The notes: generated by a model not told the origin, from the sequence alone. Positions 14,901 through 23,412 are shown, counted from the first letter of the stretch. The stretch: DNA of 45,522 nucleotides from an uncultured Eubacteriales bacterium (GCA_902475435.1 CABRZL010000009.1:1-45522); one strand, 5' to 3'. A program made the numbers and translations.

Positions 14901-15460
14901 TCCCATACGCCAATCTTTTGGATTTCATGGGAAGTGCGGAAACCGTCAAAGAAATGCAGGAATGAGGCCGAGGCGTCAATGGCAGATAGATGGGCCACTG
15001 CGGCTAAGTCCATAACCTCCTGAGGATTGGCAGAAGCCAGCATAGCAAAACCAGTGCCGCGGCAGGCCATTACGTCGCTGTGATCTCCAAAGATGGAAAG
15101 AGCATGGGTAGCCAGCGCGCGGGCGGAAACATGCATCACACAGGGGAGATTTTCCGCAGCCATTTTATACATGTTGGGAATCATCAAAAGTAATCCCTGA
15201 GAAGCGGTAAAGGTGGTGGTCAAAGCACCGGCCATAAGGCTGCCGTGGACCGCGCCGGCAGCACCGCCTTCGGCCTGCATCTCGGCCACACGTACGGTCT
15301 GTCCAAATAAATTTTTCTGGCCTTTGGCGGCCCATTCATCAATGTGCTCTGCCATCACAGAGGATGGCGTAATAGGATAGATCGCTGCAACATCAGTAAA
15401 AGCATAGGCTACATGAGCCGCTGCGTTGTTGCCATCCATGGTTTTCAGTTTTCTAGCCAA
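11906..15460 (-). CDS. nifJ: Pyruvate:ferredoxin (flavodoxin) oxidoreductase, single-chain
   Basis: Oxidatively decarboxylates pyruvate to acetyl-CoA and CO2 while reducing ferredoxin, the central energy step of anaerobic clostridia. The 1184 residues carry all fused domains. These are N-terminal domain I (YPITPSSVMAEHIDEW), the CoA/gamma domains, and a double 4Fe-4S ferredoxin domain with CIQCNRCSYVCP (near 697) and CTGCGSCANVCP (near 752). The C-terminal thiamine-diphosphate domain has CAGCGETPY (near 817), the ATGCSS cysteine, and GDGWAYDIGYGG. The ATG at 15481 lies across the ribosome site; a TTG at 15458-15460 sits 7 bases after AGGAGG and gives LARKLKTMDGNN, the usual start. It is single-gene, with its own promoter and terminator. 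Confidence 0.95.
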   Translation of the reverse strand: MARKLKTMDGNNAAAHVAYAFTDVAAIYPITPSSVMAEHIDEWAAKGQKNLFGQTVRVAEMQAEGGAAGAVHGSLMAGALTTTFTASQGLLLMIPNMYKMAAENLPCVMHVSARALATHALSIFGDHSDVMACRGTGFAMLASANPQEVMDLAAVAHLSAIDASASFLHFFDGFRTSHEIQKIGVWDYKDLDELLDKDAVARFRARALNPNHPVIKGSAQNPDIFFQVREACNTHYDALPAVVVKYMDKINEKLGTNYKPFNYYGAPDAEYVIISMGSSCDALMEVCDYLNSTGKKVGMVNVHLYRPFAANYLIDVLPDTVKRIAVLDRCKEPGALGEPLYLDVVTALSGTKFGNVPVIGGRYGLGSKDVGTGCLISAYLNLMAENPQAPFTLGIHDDVTGLSLPITDNTDCQAKGNTACKFWGLGSDGTVGANKNSIKIIGDNTDLNVQAYFQYDSKKSGGITISHLRFGPEPIRSSYYVTMSDFVACHNASYLEKYPMVQDCKPGGTFLINCGYSVEELGNILPVEAKQYIAKNNIQVYTIDAVKIGKDLGLGTKYNMVLMSAFFKLANIIPIDDAVKYMKIACETSYGKFGEETVQKNKDAVDAGLTGLVKLEIPADWATTTIGGVEPMPEESSRPELNTFIKDVLVPANAMRGDEIPVSKLMSMADGTLPSGSAAYEKRGIAVDVPVWLPENCIQCNRCSYVCPHAVIRPAVLNDEELQNAPEGTKTVKMLGKGTDGLHFSIVISPMDCTGCGSCANVCPAKNKALVMKPLAESMEQEKVFSYAMDQVSEKPLPFKSNTVKGSQFKTPLFEFSGACAGCGETPYVKLITQLFGDRMLIANATGCSSIWGASAPSTPYTVNKAGKGPAWANSLFEDNAEFGYGMLLATEQRRAAVASLVKDIIEFPETPTDLKHAAEDWLAAKDLGEGSKAPSAALKAKLEACIASWGENHPGTAALKKLYAMNDMFVKPSQWIFGGDGWAYDIGYGGLDHVLAQNRNVNVFVMDTEVYSNTGGQASKATPIGAVAEFAAAGKSVKKKDLAQIAMTYGYIYVAQIAMGADYQQTLNAIMEAEAYDGPSLIIAYAPCINHHAKAGMGKSMNTMERAVKAGYWHLFRYNPAKEHPFTLDSKEPTDKYNDYIMSESRYSSLAKSFPDRAKELFAEAEEFAAEKYTELVKKAENQ

Positions 15461-15560
15461 AGCAATTCCTCCTTGAATCATTTGGGGCGTATATATGTCA
15501 TTTCATATCGTCCCCACCGGCTGAACATGTGTCACGATGCCAGCTTGTCGTAGCAACATC

Positions 15561-15590
15561 ATTGTACCACATGGATCCTTGAAATGTAAA
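15561..15590 (-). promoter_or_regulatory. Promoter of the PFOR gene
   Basis: Minus strand TTTACA (15585-15590), 18-bp spacer, TACAAT (15561-15566) with TGG just before it (extended -10). It gives a leader of about 95 nt. Confidence 0.55.
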
Positions 15591-15684
15591 TCTTCTGCAA
15601 AGGATTTTTGAAAAGTTTGCACTTTCTGACAAGGACAACCGTCCGCCTGAGAAGAACTCATGTAATATTGCATAAAAGAATTGT

Positions 15685-15713
15685 TTGAATTTTCACAATA
15701 GTTGCGTTAAAAT
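15685..15713 (+). promoter_or_regulatory. Possible promoter of the YifB/ComM gene
   Basis: TTGAAT (15685-15690), 17-bp spacer, TAAAAT (15708-15713), upstream of the palindrome at 15739-15766. A closer TATAAT near 15823 lies too near the ribosome site to be a -10. Confidence 0.4.
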
Positions 15714-15738
15714 GAGAATGAACTTCAAAAAAATTCCT

Positions 15739-15766
15739 GAAATGTACGAAACGTATCGTACATTTC
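15739..15766. promoter_or_regulatory. Palindromic candidate operator between PFOR and comM
   Basis: GAAATGTACG (15739-15748) and CGTACATTTC (15757-15766) are perfect 10-bp arms around AAACGTAT. The right part GAAACGTATCGTACATTTC (15748-15766) matches the 11682-11700 palindrome at 15 of 19 positions, suggesting one regulator binds both. Confidence 0.5.
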
Positions 15767-15844
15767 AAACTATAGCACATTCTATGATATCTTGCAAGTA
15801 CCCATCAAAATTTTCCTGCAATGTATAATGAGGAGGCGGATCAT

Positions 15845-17356
15845 ATGGTGTTTCAAGTTTACTCCATGGGTTTAGGCGGAATCCAAGGGTATGGGGTATC
15901 GGTGGAGTGTTGCATTACCCAGGGATTGCCCGGCTTTGATATTGTTGGGCTTCCTGATGCCGCGGTTAAGGAATCCAGAGAACGTGTTCGAGCTGCAATC
16001 CTCAACAGTGGGATGCAGTTTCCAACTGGACGTATTACCGTCAATTTGGCTCCGGCTGGGACAAGGAAAAGCGGCACGATTTATGATTTACCGATCCTCC
16101 TGGGTATTTTAGCCGCCACAGGGCAGATTCGCTTGCCGGGAGATAACTGGGCTTTTCTGGGTGAAGTCAGTATGAGCGGAGAACTCCGGCCGCTTTCGGG
16201 TATTTTGCCTATGGCTATAGCGGCTTGCAAGAAGGGGATTGATACGCTGGTGGTTCCGGCGGAAAATGGTCCGGAAGCCACGTTAGCGGGAAATTTAACG
16301 GTCTATGCGCCGAAAACTGTGGTAGAACTTCGAGATCATTTGACAGCGTATACGCTTATGGAGCCGGTGCCAGTCTGGGAACCAATCCGGGAGTCTGGCC
16401 CACATTTGGATTTTCAAGATGTGAAAGGACAAGAGAATATAAAACGGGCCTTGGAAATTGCTGCTGCGGGTTCCCACAATATTCTGATGGTGGGGCCGCC
16501 TGGAGCAGGGAAAAGTATGCTGGCCAAACGGTTGCCCTCTATTTTGCCGGATATGACGCGGGAGGAGGCTTTGGAGGTCAGTCAGATATACTCGGTTCAG
16601 GGGTTGTTGACACGGGATCGGCCTTTGGTGATGGAACGCCCTTTCCGATCACCGCATCATACTGTATCTGCAGCCGGATTGTCAGGAGGAGGAGCACCCC
16701 CCAAGCCCGGTGAAATATCATTGGCACATAATGGCGTTCTGTTTTTGGATGAGCTTCCTGAATTCTCTAAAGATGCCCTGGAAAGTATGCGCCAGCCTTT
16801 GGAAGATGGAAAGGTAACCATTTCCAGAGTGAGCGGATCTGTATCCTATCCCAGTCAGTTTATGTTGGTATGTGCCATGAATCCATGCAAATGTGGCTGG
16901 TATGGACATCCATCTGGGCGCTGCACGTGTTCTCCGACATCTGTCAAACAGTATCTATCGCGTCTGTCTGGTCCCTTATTAGATCGTATCGATATGATTG
17001 TTGAGGTGCCGGCAGTGGACTTTGACGCACTTTCCGGTCGGGAACGAGGAGAGCCTTCTGCGGCAATTAAGAAACGGGTGGATGCGGCAAGAAAAATTCA
17101 GAATCAGCGTTTTGCAGATACTGAGGTGCGATGTAATGGCGACATGTCTCCAGCGGTGCTGCAAAGGGTTTGTCGGTTGGATGATGCCTGTACGGAACTG
17201 ATGCGACAAGCGTTTTTGAGGATGAATTTGACAGCCCGGAGTTATGACAGAATTTTACGGGTAGCCCGAACCATTGCGGATTTGGAGGGGAGCATTGAAA
17301 TCGGGCCGCAGCATTTGGCTGAGGCCATTCAGTATAGAACCTTCAAACTTTCCTAA
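15845..17356 (+). CDS. YifB/ComM family Mg-chelatase-like AAA+ ATPase
   Basis: A 503-residue protein. The N-terminal ChlI-type domain (about 15-140) has GLPGFDIVGLPDAAVKESRE and NLAPAGTRKSG. The AAA+ module has Walker A GPPGAGKSMLAKRLP (about 218-232), Walker B GVLFLDELPEF and a sensor region CAMNPCKCGWYG. The C-terminal Mg_chelatase_C domain contains LTARSYDRILRVARTIADL. In Gram-negatives ComM is a helicase for branch migration in natural transformation; in Clostridia the role is assumed similar. It starts at the ATG 15845 with AGGAGG 8 bases upstream. The upstream in-frame ATG at 15821 has no ribosome site. A weak hairpin follows at 17384. Confidence 0.9.
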   Translation: MVFQVYSMGLGGIQGYGVSVECCITQGLPGFDIVGLPDAAVKESRERVRAAILNSGMQFPTGRITVNLAPAGTRKSGTIYDLPILLGILAATGQIRLPGDNWAFLGEVSMSGELRPLSGILPMAIAACKKGIDTLVVPAENGPEATLAGNLTVYAPKTVVELRDHLTAYTLMEPVPVWEPIRESGPHLDFQDVKGQENIKRALEIAAAGSHNILMVGPPGAGKSMLAKRLPSILPDMTREEALEVSQIYSVQGLLTRDRPLVMERPFRSPHHTVSAAGLSGGGAPPKPGEISLAHNGVLFLDELPEFSKDALESMRQPLEDGKVTISRVSGSVSYPSQFMLVCAMNPCKCGWYGHPSGRCTCSPTSVKQYLSRLSGPLLDRIDMIVEVPAVDFDALSGRERGEPSAAIKKRVDAARKIQNQRFADTEVRCNGDMSPAVLQRVCRLDDACTELMRQAFLRMNLTARSYDRILRVARTIADLEGSIEIGPQHLAEAIQYRTFKLS

Positions 17357-17383
17357 CAGATAGGGAAGATATTGAAGGATAAC

Positions 17384-17401
17384 ATGCAGCGAGGGCTGCA
17401 T
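17384..17401 (+). terminator. Weak terminator after the YifB/ComM gene
   Basis: A 7-bp stem ATGCAGC/GCTGCAT with a 4-base loop and A-rich downstream sequence; no T tract, so low strength. Confidence 0.4.
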
Positions 17402-17421
17402 CATAAAAAGATTCCCTTGCA

Positions 17422-17450
17422 TTGCACAACCAGAGGGGATCATGTATAAT
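17422..17450 (+). promoter_or_regulatory. Promoter of thiI-cinA
   Basis: TTGCAC (17422-17427), 17-bp spacer, perfect TATAAT (17445-17450). Confidence 0.7.
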
Positions 17451-17490
17451 AAAAATCAGCAGACAAAGAATAGAACTGGAGAAAGTGTAA

Positions 17491-18669
17491 ATGAATGAGA
17501 TATTTCTGTTAAAAATGGGCGAAATTGTGTTGAAGGGGCTCAATCGATCTTCTTTTGAAGGAAAACTCCATTCCAATCTGACCCGGAGGCTTCGGCCTTA
17601 TGGAAAATTCAAGATCCGGTTATTGCAATCCACGGTATATGTGGAACCGGAAGATGAGAATTGCGATATGGATGGGGCGTGGGATGCTTGCAGCCGGGTA
17701 TTTGGCATTGCCACCATGTGTCGTAGTCGGGGCTGTGAAAAGTCAATGGATGCCATTTTCCAGGCTTGCTGTGACTATCTGGGGAATGAAATTGAATTGG
17801 CGGATAGCTTTAAGGTGGAATCTAAACGGGCAGATAAAAAGTTTCCTATGACTTCAATCCAGATCTCTCAGGAAATCGGCGGACGTCTGGCAGAAGAATA
17901 TCCGGATACTGTTGTGGATGTTCACAATCCTGGCTATACTGTCTATGTAGAGATTCGGGAAGAAAATGCGTTTGTACACGGCCCCGCAAAGCCGGGGGCG
18001 GGAGGCCTTCCAACAGGCATAGGGGGGAAAACGGCGCTTTTGCTCTCTGGTGGAATTGACAGCCCTGTAGCGGGATATATGATCGGCAAACGCGGAGTGG
18101 AACTGGAGTGCATTCACTTTTTCAGTTATCCCTATACTTCAGAGCGAGCCAAGGAAAAAGTGCTGGATTTGGCGAAGATTATGGCAAGGTATTGTGGGCG
18201 TATGACGGTCCATGTGGTGCCGTTTACAAAGATCCAAGAGGAGATTCGGGACCATTGTCCGGAGGAATATTTTACGTTGATTATGCGCCGGATGATGATG
18301 CGCATTTCAGAAAAGCTGGCCAGGAAGCTTGGGTGTATGTCTTTGACCACAGGTGAAAGTTTGGGACAAGTGGCTTCTCAGACCATGCAGGCAATGATGG
18401 TTACGAATGCTGTGTGTACGCTTCCGGTGTTTCGACCGCTGATCGGAATGGACAAGGAGGAGATTATCACGGTTGCCAGAAAAATCGGCACGATGGAAAC
18501 CTCTATTTTACCATATGAAGATTGCTGTACTGTTTTTACCCCGCGGCATCCTAAGACGCGCCCTGCGCTGCTTGAAATAGAGCGGATAGAAGAAAAGCTG
18601 GAAATAACTTCTTTGGTGGATATGGCGGTGGAGGGCACCGAACCGGTGTATATTCGTGGTGGACGATAA
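17491..18669 (+). CDS. thiI: tRNA 4-thiouridine synthase ThiI
   Basis: Transfers sulfur to U8 of tRNA (s4U) in the cytosol, using persulfide from a cysteine desulfurase. The 392 residues hold an N-terminal ferredoxin-like part (LLKMGEIVLKGLNR), a THUMP domain (about 60-165) and a PP-loop adenylation domain with LLLSGGIDSPVAGYM (SGGIDSP at 186-192). GESLGQVASQT and DCCTVFTPRHPKT follow. There is no C-terminal rhodanese domain, as in most Firmicutes, so this form would rely on the desulfurase directly. No desulfurase gene adjoins. The last 14 bp overlap the cinA-type gene, suggesting coupled translation. Confidence 0.93.
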   Translation: MNEIFLLKMGEIVLKGLNRSSFEGKLHSNLTRRLRPYGKFKIRLLQSTVYVEPEDENCDMDGAWDACSRVFGIATMCRSRGCEKSMDAIFQACCDYLGNEIELADSFKVESKRADKKFPMTSIQISQEIGGRLAEEYPDTVVDVHNPGYTVYVEIREENAFVHGPAKPGAGGLPTGIGGKTALLLSGGIDSPVAGYMIGKRGVELECIHFFSYPYTSERAKEKVLDLAKIMARYCGRMTVHVVPFTKIQEEIRDHCPEEYFTLIMRRMMMRISEKLARKLGCMSLTTGESLGQVASQTMQAMMVTNAVCTLPVFRPLIGMDKEEIITVARKIGTMETSILPYEDCCTVFTPRHPKTRPALLEIERIEEKLEITSLVDMAVEGTEPVYIRGGR

Positions 18670-19132
18670 GGCAAAACGACTGGTGGCACTTTTAAAGGAG
18701 CGGGGGCGTACCATTGCCACAGCGGAATCTTTGACGGGGGGACGTATTGCGGCGGCTATCACGGCAGTTCCCGGCAGTTCCGGTGTGTTTCCGGGTGGTA
18801 TTGTCAGCTATTGTGATCGGGTCAAGCATCAGATGCTGGGGGTGCCGATGGAGATGCTGGAGAAATACGGTGCGGTATCGGAACCCGTAGCCCGGGCCAT
18901 GGCGCAGGGGGCAGCAGAACAGATGCGTACGGATTTGGCAGTATCTGCGACTGGTTTAGCCGGACCGGATGGAGATGGCAGTGGGACGCTTGTAGGGACG
19001 GTCTATCTGGGGCTATATATGGATGGTAAAGTAATGTGCCGACGCTATTTGTTTGATGGAGAACGGGCAGAGATCCAGGGAAAGGCTGTAGAAAGCGCGT
19101 TGGAGTTTGTACTTTGTATGCTGGAAAAATAG
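18656..19132 (+). CDS. CinA C-terminal domain protein (NMN amidohydrolase PncC-like)
   Basis: A 158-residue stand-alone CinA_C domain. In PncC/CinA this domain deamidates nicotinamide mononucleotide to nicotinate mononucleotide in pyridine nucleotide salvage. Landmarks are TIATAESLTGGRIAAAIT (usual form AESCTGG), SSGVFPGGIVSY, GAVSEPVARAMA and SATGLAGPDGDGSGTLVGTV. The start is one of two adjacent GTGs (18656 or 18659) inside the thiI stop region, giving an overlapping pair. The MoCF-like N-terminal half of full-length CinA is absent, as in many bacteria. A strong terminator follows. Confidence 0.85.
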   Translation: MVDDKAKRLVALLKERGRTIATAESLTGGRIAAAITAVPGSSGVFPGGIVSYCDRVKHQMLGVPMEMLEKYGAVSEPVARAMAQGAAEQMRTDLAVSATGLAGPDGDGSGTLVGTVYLGLYMDGKVMCRRYLFDGERAEIQGKAVESALEFVLCMLEK

Positions 19133-19146
19133 AAATTTTCGGTTGA

Positions 19147-19180
19147 GGGAAGAACGTACCTTATAACGTACGTTCTTCCC
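19147..19180 (+). terminator. Terminator of thiI-cinA
   Basis: GGGAAGAACGTAC and GTACGTTCTTCCC form a perfect 13-bp stem with an 8-base loop, 15 bp after the stop. Confidence 0.7.
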
Positions 19181-19236
19181 CGTGACTATGTATTGTGTCT
19201 TTAAGCTGTATGCTTGAAAAATTCACAGTATGTTCA

Positions 19237-19265
19237 TTGCATTTGCCTGAGGGCTATACTATAAT
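19237..19265 (+). promoter_or_regulatory. Promoter of the ATPase-FtsX-phosphatase operon
   Basis: TTGCAT (19237-19242), 17-bp spacer, perfect TATAAT (19260-19265). Confidence 0.7.
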
Positions 19266-19300
19266 CAAAGTATCAATAATGATAACAGGAGATATCTGTT

Positions 19301-20002
19301 ATGGCATATATTACAATGAACAATGTGGTGCGGGTTTATTCCTCTGGTGGGGGAGAAGTGCGGGCATTAGACGGGGTAAATCTTGAAGTGGAAAAGGGCG
19401 AACTTTGTATTATTGTAGGGCCCAGCGGCGCTGGAAAAACCACCGTTTTGAACCTTTTAGGCGGAATGGATATGGTAACTTCAGGGTCTATAGTTGTGGA
19501 TGGTCAGGAGATCAGCAGCTTTCGCGGCCGGAAACTCATTCAATATCGCAGATATGATATTGGCTTTGTTTTTCAGTTTTACAATCTTGTAGGGAATTTG
19601 ACTGCGCTGGAAAATGTGGAACTGGCCAGTGAGATTTGTCCTAACCCTATGGACGCCGGAGAGGCTCTGGAACGAGTGGGATTGGGACATCGGAAAAATA
19701 ATTTTCCGGCACAGCTTTCCGGCGGTGAGCAGCAGCGGGTGGCAATCGCCAGAGCTTTGGCGAAGCGGCCAAAGCTGCTTCTCTGTGACGAACCTACCGG
19801 TGCATTGGATTACAATACCGGCAAGGAGGTTCTACAACTTTTGCAGGACACTTGCCGGAAAGATGGGATGACTGTAATAATTATCACGCATAACTCTGCT
19901 TTGATGCCGATGGGGGATCGGGTTATCCAGATTCGCAGTGGTGTAGTGAGTCGAATGTATAAAAATCCTGATCCCGTGCCAATAGAAAGGATCGAGTGGT
20001 AG
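19301..20002 (+). CDS. ABC transporter ATP-binding protein, MacB/LolD type
   Basis: A 233-residue ATPase of the type VII (mechanotransmission) ABC family. It has an A-loop (VVRVYSSGGGEVRALDGVNL), Walker A GPSGAGKTT, Q-loop FVFQFYNLVGNLTALENVEL, signature LSGGEQQRVAIARALA, Walker B LLLCDEPTGALD and H-loop IIITHN. The CDEPTGALD wording is that of LolD/MacB/BceA relatives. It overlaps the next gene, a giant FtsX-type permease, so both form one exporter-like or mechanical complex. A good ribosome site (AGGAG) precedes the ATG. Confidence 0.92.
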   Translation: MAYITMNNVVRVYSSGGGEVRALDGVNLEVEKGELCIIVGPSGAGKTTVLNLLGGMDMVTSGSIVVDGQEISSFRGRKLIQYRRYDIGFVFQFYNLVGNLTALENVELASEICPNPMDAGEALERVGLGHRKNNFPAQLSGGEQQRVAIARALAKRPKLLLCDEPTGALDYNTGKEVLQLLQDTCRKDGMTVIIITHNSALMPMGDRVIQIRSGVVSRMYKNPDPVPIERIEW

Positions 20003-23000
20003 TGAATAAAAGTCTCCGGAAGGAGCTGTTTCGGGAAATTCATAACTCCAGAAACCGCTTCCTTTCTATTTTTGTCATGGTGGCGTTGGGGGTACTGTTT
20101 TTAGTGGGATTACGATCCTCCGCGCCGGATATGCGTGCTACAGCCGATTATTATTTTGACTCCACTGGCTTTTATGATGTGCAGATTCTTTCCACGCTGG
20201 GGCTTACAGAGGAGGATGTATCCGCGTTTTCTCAGGTAGAAGGGGTGGCTGCGGCGGAAGGCGGCTGGTCTATTGATGCCCTTTTGACATATGAAGAAAA
20301 CCAAAAAGTGGTCAAGGCCCAGAGTTTATCCGCAAGCGGCTTTAATGAACCGACATTGTTGGAGGGAAGTCTACCCACGAAACAGAATGAATGTGCAGTG
20401 GATGAAAAGCTCTTGGCGACGTTGGAAGTATCCGTTGGCGATACTATTACGCTGGAGCCGGGAGAAAATATGGCTGATGCATTGGCGGAAGACACGTTTA
20501 CAATTACTGCAATTGTGGAGAGCCCCCTTTATATATCGTTGGACCGTGGTACCAGTACATTGGGCGATGGCAGCGTGAGTGCGTTTGTGTTGCTTCCAGA
20601 GGAGAGTTTTGATCTGGATTACTATACAGTAGTGGATATCAGCGCTACAGGAGCAGAGGAACTCGATGCTTATGGAGACGATTATAAGGAGCTGATCGGA
20701 GAACTCACAGAACGTCTGGAGCCTGTGGCGGAGGAGCGAGCAGAACTACGTTATCAAACTCTGGTATCAGATGCGCAGAGCAAGGTGGATGAAGCTCAGC
20801 AGGAATTAGAAGAGGCCCAGACAGAAGCAGATGAAAAAATTGCGGAAGGGGAGCAAGAACTCAGCGATGCTCGAAAAGAGTTGGATGACGGCTGGACAGA
20901 ATTGGATCAAGCGAAGCAAGATTATGAAGACGGCGTGCAAGAGGGACAACAGGAGTTAGACGATGCCCGGCAGGAGCTGGATAATGGTTGGGCGGAATTG
21001 GAAACATCCAGGGAAACCTTAAACAGTGCCCAAACGGAATTGAATACTCAAAAAGCGACGGCAGAAAGTGAGCTTGCGTCTGCAAAGACGGAACTAGATA
21101 ATAACGAAACGCTTCTTGCAGAAAAACAGACGGAAATTGACACAGCCAGTGCGCAGGTTGAAACGCTCCGTCAGCAGACGGAAAGTTACGAGTTGGCGCT
21201 TCAAGAACAGCAGAGGCAGGTGGAGGAAGCAGAAGAAGCCGGGACGCCGATTGATCCCTCAACGCTCCCCTACAACCAGGAGACATTAGATGCAATGCAG
21301 GCATCCCTTCAGCAGGCTCAGACGGAGCTTTCGGCTGGACAGGCTGAACTGGAGGCCGGTCGGCAACAGCTCGATGCAGGCTGGAGTACATATTACAGTC
21401 AATATGCGGCAGTTATGGGGCAGCTGGAAGAGGCACAAGAACAGATTGACAGCGGTTGGACCGAGTATTATAACGGAAAAGCCGAGCTGGAAGCTGGAGA
21501 AGAAAAATATGCGCAGGGGCAGACTGATTATGAAACAGAGATTGCCAATGCGGCGCAGGAAATTGCCGATGGAGAGCAGGAACTTCAGGATGGAGAACAA
21601 GACTATGAAGAAGGCCTTCAGGAATTGGAGGATTCCAAGGCAGAAGTTCAAGCGGAATTAGAGGATGCCCAGGCAGAAATTGAAGATGCTCAGGCGCAGA
21701 TTGCCGATATTGAACCGGCTGATGTGTATGTACTGGATCGAGAAAGCAATTATGGATTTGTGAGCTATGATCAAAATGCAACCCGTATGGAAAATTTGGC
21801 GCGTATGCTTCCGCTGATCTTTTTTGTAGTGGCAGCATTGGTATGTTTAACGACCATGACCAGAATGGTGGAAGAGGAGCGTACCCAGATTGGTACGATC
21901 AAAGCCATGGGCTATGGAACCGCAGCAATTGCAGCTAAATTCCTGATTTATGGTGTTTTGGCTGCTGTGGGAGGTTCCTTGGTAGGCGCTGTGATTGGAA
22001 CCACACTGATTCCGTGGGTGATCTTTACTTCCTACGGTATCATGTACACGTTGCCTGATTTACAATTACAAGTTCATTGGGGGCTGTGTCTGGGGGCAAC
22101 GGCGGCAGGACTTGTGTGTACGGTGGGGGCTACGCTTTGGGCGATGCTTTCCACAGCAAAATCCAGCCCGGCAGAGCTTATGCGTCCGAAGGCGCCTAAA
22201 GCAGGGAAACGCATTTTTTTAGAGCATATCCCTTTCTTATGGAAACGGCTGACTTTTTCCATGAAGGTTTCTGCCAGAAATTTATTCCGATATAAAAAAC
22301 GGTTTTGGATGACAGTGATCGGAGTGGCAGGGTGTACGGCCTTATTGATTGCAGGACTGGGACTTCGGAGCAGTATATACAGTATCATTGACATTCAGTT
22401 TGGCGGTATCTATCAATATGATGCACAGGTAGCGTTGGATACGGATGTAGAAGGTGTCCAAGCACGTGTAGAAGACAGTCTGGAGTCAATGGACAATGTA
22501 GATACATTTGCAGCAATCAACACTCGGTCCGTGACGTTTCAGACTGGGGAGACGACGGTGGATGGATACCTTACGGTTACTGATAATCCAGAGGCTCTTT
22601 ATAGGCAAATAGACCTGCATGATATGAAAGAAAAAGAGCACCTAGACATTCCCTCGGATGGAGTTATTATAGATGAAAAGCTCTCAGAAATGTTGGGAGT
22701 CGAAGTGGGAGATGAGATTACCATTGACTGCGGGAGCCCTATCACAGTCAAGATCGGCGGTATTAACGAGCATTACGTTTATCATTATGCATACATGACA
22801 TCAGAGTTATATGAGGCGCTGGCGGATGAAGCATATGTGGCAAATGAGTATTTGATTTCCACTTTTGATACTTCTGATGAAGCGATTTCTGAGCTTTGTG
22901 AGCAATTGATGGGTCAGGAGGGCGTCCGCAGCGCGACCAATTTGGTTTCTACAGCGCATTCGTTCCGGGATACCATGGAGGCCGTCAATGCAGCTGTGAC

Positions 23001-23385
23001 CATTATTATTTTATCAGCAGCAGCTTTGGCTCTGGTAGTTCTTTATAATCTCACCAATATCAACATTACCGAGCGGATTCGGGAATTGGCCACCATTAAA
23101 GTTTTGGGGTTTTATGATATGGAGGTGGCGATGTATGTCTACCGGGAAAATATTGTGTTGACCATTTTAGGCATCGCTTTGGGACAGGTTTTAGGTAAAT
23201 TTTTGTGTACTTATTTAATTCGTACAATAGAAATGGATATTGTGATGTTCGGGCGGGAGGCCCTTCCGCACAATTATATTCTTTCGGTTGTTATGACGCT
23301 TGCTTTTGCCGTGTTTGTCAATGTTTTGATGTACTTCCGGATGAAGAAGATCGATATGGTGCAGTCGCTGAAATCAGTGGAATAA
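19996..23385 (+). CDS. FtsX-like ABC permease with a very long extracellular coiled coil
   Basis: An 1129-residue membrane protein starting at a GTG (19996 or 20002) inside the ATPase stop. The N-terminal TM (about 22-42) is followed by a MacB-core-like extracellular region. A charged coiled coil of about 315 residues (roughly 257-573) is built from repeated QELxDGxxEL units interrupted by DGW/SGW. A first three-helix FtsX module (about 600-730) and a second MacB-core-like region (about 800-970) follow. The second FtsX module (about 985-1120) has TERIRELATIKVLGFYDMEV. These type VII transporters do not move substrate through the membrane but transmit force to extracytoplasmic partners. The coil may reach into or span the cell wall. 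Its partner is unknown. Confidence 0.88.
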   Translation: MVVNKSLRKELFREIHNSRNRFLSIFVMVALGVLFLVGLRSSAPDMRATADYYFDSTGFYDVQILSTLGLTEEDVSAFSQVEGVAAAEGGWSIDALLTYEENQKVVKAQSLSASGFNEPTLLEGSLPTKQNECAVDEKLLATLEVSVGDTITLEPGENMADALAEDTFTITAIVESPLYISLDRGTSTLGDGSVSAFVLLPEESFDLDYYTVVDISATGAEELDAYGDDYKELIGELTERLEPVAEERAELRYQTLVSDAQSKVDEAQQELEEAQTEADEKIAEGEQELSDARKELDDGWTELDQAKQDYEDGVQEGQQELDDARQELDNGWAELETSRETLNSAQTELNTQKATAESELASAKTELDNNETLLAEKQTEIDTASAQVETLRQQTESYELALQEQQRQVEEAEEAGTPIDPSTLPYNQETLDAMQASLQQAQTELSAGQAELEAGRQQLDAGWSTYYSQYAAVMGQLEEAQEQIDSGWTEYYNGKAELEAGEEKYAQGQTDYETEIANAAQEIADGEQELQDGEQDYEEGLQELEDSKAEVQAELEDAQAEIEDAQAQIADIEPADVYVLDRESNYGFVSYDQNATRMENLARMLPLIFFVVAALVCLTTMTRMVEEERTQIGTIKAMGYGTAAIAAKFLIYGVLAAVGGSLVGAVIGTTLIPWVIFTSYGIMYTLPDLQLQVHWGLCLGATAAGLVCTVGATLWAMLSTAKSSPAELMRPKAPKAGKRIFLEHIPFLWKRLTFSMKVSARNLFRYKKRFWMTVIGVAGCTALLIAGLGLRSSIYSIIDIQFGGIYQYDAQVALDTDVEGVQARVEDSLESMDNVDTFAAINTRSVTFQTGETTVDGYLTVTDNPEALYRQIDLHDMKEKEHLDIPSDGVIIDEKLSEMLGVEVGDEITIDCGSPITVKIGGINEHYVYHYAYMTSELYEALADEAYVANEYLISTFDTSDEAISELCEQLMGQEGVRSATNLVSTAHSFRDTMEAVNAAVTIIILSAAALALVVLYNLTNINITERIRELATIKVLGFYDMEVAMYVYRENIVLTILGIALGQVLGKFLCTYLIRTIEMDIVMFGREALPHNYILSVVMTLAFAVFVNVLMYFRMKKIDMVQSLKSVE

Positions 23386-23412
23386 AATAGTTTTGGAGAA
23401 GAGGAGAAAATC

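Noticed and set aside
15823..15828. TATAAT just before the YifB/ComM gene as a promoter -10
   Set aside because: It lies directly against the AGGAGG site, so the transcript would start inside or beyond the ribosome site; no -35 is present.
21290..21651. Frames on both strands inside the FtsX coiled-coil region
   Set aside because: The repetitive coil codons keep other frames open; there are no ribosome sites or domain features.
20760..21720. Tandem DNA repeat or CRISPR-like periodicity
   Set aside because: The periodicity is in protein heptads (QEL/DG units); the DNA repeats are diverged and coding.
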